15,700 nt of DNA from the NCBI GenBank assembly GCA_016839985.1, contig JAEOTG010000115.1, positions 1 to 15,700 of the forward strand, in the 5' to 3' direction. The DNA is from Candidatus Heimdallarchaeota archaeon. GTDB lineage: Archaea; Asgardarchaeota; Heimdallarchaeia; Heimdallarchaeales; Heimdallarchaeaceae. Positions 14,036 through 15,700 of the stretch are shown here, piece by piece. The notes beneath the pieces were generated by a model. It worked only from the letters and a program-made list of their open reading frames with translations. It was not told the origin of the DNA and did no database searches. The position numbers were made by a program, and so were the translations under genes. Every line of letters begins with the position of its first letter. The first letter of the stretch is position 1.

Positions 14036-14227
14036 TTAAGCCTGAGGAGCTGTGTAGAAAATATTTCCTACAATAACTGCTATAATTAAGATAACACTAA
14101 AAGCTATAACATACCAAGGACCTATTTTGACGCCAGGTAGATCTTCATCATAGTATCTCATCAATCCTGCTCCAGTTGCAGGCATTGGACTAGTGTCTCT
14201 TTTCTTCTTCTTCTGAGTACTACTCAT
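14036..14227 (-). CDS. secG: Preprotein translocase subunit Sec61-beta (SecG family)
   Basis: A 63-residue tail-anchored protein. It has a basic cytoplasmic start (MSSTQKKKKRDTSPMPATGA), the conserved 'GAGLMRYYDED.PGVKIGP' segment of archaeal Sec61-beta, one transmembrane helix (residues about 37-57) and a short external tail. It is the small non-essential subunit of the SecYEbeta channel. I choose the ATG at 14227 rather than a TTG at 14236: the family begins near here and a TATA box lies about 32 bases upstream. The MazG-like gene follows in the same transcript. The archaeosortase-like protein encoded elsewhere in the window would act on proteins exported by this channel. Confidence 0.9.
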   Translation of the reverse strand: MSSTQKKKKRDTSPMPATGAGLMRYYDEDLPGVKIGPWYVIAFSVILIIAVIVGNIFYTAPQA

Positions 14228-14251
14228 TATTATCAAAAATCCCTAATAACT

Positions 14252-14267
14252 AAACTATATATTATTT
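14252..14267 (-). promoter_or_regulatory. TATA box of the Sec61-beta / MazG transcript
   Basis: The minus strand reads AAATAATATATAGTTT, centred about 32 bases upstream of the ATG at 14227, giving a leader of only a few bases. Confidence 0.45.
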
Positions 14268-14318
14268 TTCATCCTTCACTTTTATTATATATAACAATTA
14301 AGAAACCAATAATAGAAA

Positions 14319-14415
14319 TGGCGACCCCGACGCGATTCGAACGCGCGACCACCAACTTTCTTCAATAAACTTGCATTTAGAAGGCTGGTGCTCTATCCAG
14401 CTGAGCTACGGGGTC
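14319..14415 (-). tRNA. tRNA-Arg (UCU anticodon) with a 20-base intron, CCA encoded
   Basis: On the minus strand the acceptor stem GACCCCG pairs with CGGGGTC, the D stem is GCTC/GAGC, and the T arm is GCGCG TTCGAAT CGCGT. Discriminator G is followed by encoded CCA. The anticodon stem CCAGC/GTTGG surrounds the loop CTTCTA-A with anticodon TCT at 14379-14381. A 20-base intron occupies 14358-14377, between positions 37 and 38. The junction folds as an archaeal bulge-helix-bulge: CTTC pairs with GAAG to form the four-base central helix, flanked by three-base bulges TAA and AAA, with cuts after the second base of each bulge. The mature tRNA would be 77 bases with CCA. Confidence 0.95.
14358..14377 (-). 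other. tRNA-Arg intron (canonical position 37/38)
   Basis: The 20 bases between A37 and A38 are removed by the archaeal splicing endonuclease at a bulge-helix-bulge motif. Both predicted cut sites lie at the standard places in the bulges, and removal restores a seven-base anticodon loop. Confidence 0.9.
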
Positions 14416-14440
14416 ATTATAAGGTTTATCTTCCATCATG

Positions 14441-14450
14441 ATATTTAAAT
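14441..14450 (-). promoter_or_regulatory. TATA box for tRNA-Arg
   Basis: The minus strand reads ATTTAAATAT, centred about 30 bases upstream of the mature tRNA 5' end. Confidence 0.4.
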
Positions 14451-14490
14451 CTTAAACTTTTTGATGTAAGGATTCTTTTTATTCTGTATT

Positions 14491-14506
14491 CGAAAATTAT
14501 ATATTT
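14491..14506 (+). promoter_or_regulatory. BRE/TATA promoter of the DP1 gene
   Basis: CGAAAATTATATATTT combines a BRE-like CGAAA with a TATA box centred about 25 bases before the ATG at 14524. No Shine-Dalgarno sequence is present, so the mRNA is probably leaderless. Confidence 0.5.
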
Positions 14507-14523
14507 GTTTACCAAATCGAAGA

Positions 14524-15700
14524 ATGCTTATGGAATCTTCAAAGCAACTTAGTAAGTTAATCTTAGCAGGATATCAATTAACTCCAGAAGCTTATACTTA
14601 TATGGTCTCTTTAGATAATATAGAGGAGATAATTGAAGAAATATTATCCTCTAAAATTCAAACAGTTATCTTATCCTTACAAGATATTGAAATCATTTTA
14701 AATCAGCTAGAACCAAAAGAAAAGAAAAAAACTGTTGTTGCTGAAGAACCTAAAAAGAAAAAAGAAATTGTAGAAGAAAAAGAATCAAAAATTCAGGAAT
14801 TGGATACAGAAGAGAAAAAAACACCAAAAACCAGACCTAGAAAGGAAAAATATGTTACAGATTTAGAAATAATAAAATCTCCAAAAATTTCAAAATCTGC
14901 AGGAACAATAAAAGATTTTCACCAATATTTAGAGAGTAGATTTCTAAATATAAGTAAGATGTTTTTAAATAGACAATATATAAAAAATAGAGTTAGCATT
15001 TCTTCTCTTCATCCAAATAAAAGTAAAGATGAAGTGTCACTTGTTGCAATGGTGTTTTCAAAAAAGAAAACATCACGTGGTAATTATATTTTAGAATTAG
15101 ATGATCAGAATGACAAAATAACGGCTATTATTAGTTCAAGCAGTAAAAACATTGAATTAGCAAAAAAAGCCGAAAATATTCTAGAAGACACAGTTTTATG
15201 CTTTTCTGGAGATTGGAAAGGATTTGGGGATAAAAGTAAACTAGAAGTCAAAGATGTTTATTGGCCAGATATCCCATATGATCGTAAAGCAAATAAATCC
15301 TATGAAGATGCTTTTGCACTTTTTATTTCAGATATACATGTAGGGTCAAAGAATTTTGCAGAAAATCTTTTCTCAAGATTAATAAAATTCCTAAATGGTA
15401 AACTTGAATCAAAGAAATTGAATGAAGCAGGAGAACGAGTCAAATATTTATTTGTAGCAGGTGATGTGGTTGATGGAGTAGGTATCTATCCGGGACAAGA
15501 AAAGGACCTTCTTCAAGAAAACATTCATCTTCAATATCTTCTTTCTGCTGCTTATTTTGAGAAAATACGTAGCGATGTTGAGATAATTATAATTCCTGGA
15601 AATCACGATGCTGCGAGAGCTGCTGAACCACAAACACCTATACAAGAAGAATTTGCACCCGAATTATATGCATTAGATAATGTTCATCTCTTAGGTAGTC
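14524..15700 (+). CDS. polB: DNA polymerase II (family D) small subunit DP1, C-terminus beyond the window
   Basis: 392 codons are visible with no stop before the right edge. DP1 is the 3'-5' proofreading exonuclease and scaffold subunit of D-family polymerase, using a calcineurin/Mre11-like phosphoesterase domain. The first metal motifs are present: FISDIHVGS (D270, H272), AGDVVDGVG (D314, D317) and PGNHDAAR (N360, H361, D362). An OB-fold region (about 150-240) precedes them. The N-terminal 60 residues form a small helical domain, joined by a very charged Lys/Glu linker (about 63-110) that is probably disordered. Later histidine motifs lie outside the window. The start is the ATG at 14524, placed by the promoter spacing, or the ATG at 14530. 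Its partner DP2 is encoded about 5.9 kb upstream on the same strand. Confidence 0.95.
   Translation, partial: MLMESSKQLSKLILAGYQLTPEAYTYMVSLDNIEEIIEEILSSKIQTVILSLQDIEIILNQLEPKEKKKTVVAEEPKKKKEIVEEKESKIQELDTEEKKTPKTRPRKEKYVTDLEIIKSPKISKSAGTIKDFHQYLESRFLNISKMFLNRQYIKNRVSISSLHPNKSKDEVSLVAMVFSKKKTSRGNYILELDDQNDKITAIISSSSKNIELAKKAENILEDTVLCFSGDWKGFGDKSKLEVKDVYWPDIPYDRKANKSYEDAFALFISDIHVGSKNFAENLFSRLIKFLNGKLESKKLNEAGERVKYLFVAGDVVDGVGIYPGQEKDLLQENIHLQYLLSAAYFEKIRSDVEIIIIPGNHDAARAAEPQTPIQEEFAPELYALDNVHLLGS

Noticed and set aside
15448..15645. Minus-strand open frame of 65 codons
   Set aside because: It is antisense to conserved phosphoesterase motifs of DP1.
1..15700. CRISPR array, insertion sequence, prophage or integrated element at the tRNA genes
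   Set aside because: No regularly spaced repeats, transposase or integrase patterns, or duplicated tRNA 3' ends were seen.

Overview
The window is AT-rich archaeal chromosome. The archaeal assignment rests on both subunits of the D-family DNA polymerase (DP2 complete, DP1 cut by the right edge), an archaeal-type topoisomerase IA, Sec61-beta, the start of an Sm-like (LSm) protein, an archaeosortase-like membrane protein, TATA-box promoters lying about 25-30 bases from start codons, and a tRNA-Arg gene whose intron folds into a bulge-helix-bulge. A gelsolin-repeat-like protein and an Urm1-like beta-grasp protein ending in HGG, together with the low GC content, make an Asgard-type archaeon (Heimdall- or Loki-like) my best guess. 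That guess is inference and is not proven by the window.

Layout. Bases 1-128 hold the N-terminus of an LSm protein running off the left edge on the minus strand. Bases 190-4169 are a minus-strand cluster transcribed in the order MoxR AAA+ ATPase, vWA (MIDAS) protein, PUA/PAPS-reductase/ferredoxin protein. The last gene clearly codes for a further N-terminal zinc ribbon upstream of its first ATG, but no normal start codon is visible for that extension. Bases 4332-4937 (minus) encode a RuvC/RNase H-fold predicted nuclease, divergent from the DP2 gene (5065-8643). The plus strand continues with an archaeosortase-like protein, a gelsolin-like protein, an Urm1/MoaD-like protein, tRNA-Ser(UGA), topoisomerase I and a small zinc protein that overlaps the topoisomerase gene. 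Converging on these from the right are minus-strand genes for a glutaredoxin-like protein, a MazG-like pyrophosphohydrolase, Sec61-beta and tRNA-Arg(UCU). At the right edge the DP1 gene starts on the plus strand, divergent from tRNA-Arg.

Functional picture. Most of the window is housekeeping: replication (DP1, DP2, Topo I), nucleotide sanitation (MazG), protein export and surface anchoring (Sec61-beta, archaeosortase), RNA metabolism (LSm, tRNAs) and sulfur or ubiquitin-like chemistry (Urm1-like, PAPS-reductase-like). The parts least explained by known biology are the MoxR-vWA-PAPS/ferredoxin cluster and the gelsolin-like protein with an unrecognised C-terminal domain. I see no CRISPR array, insertion sequence, phage gene or rRNA. 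No gene-free stretch exceeds 300 bases; the longest is about 160 bases (4170-4331) and holds only AT-rich promoter-like sequence.
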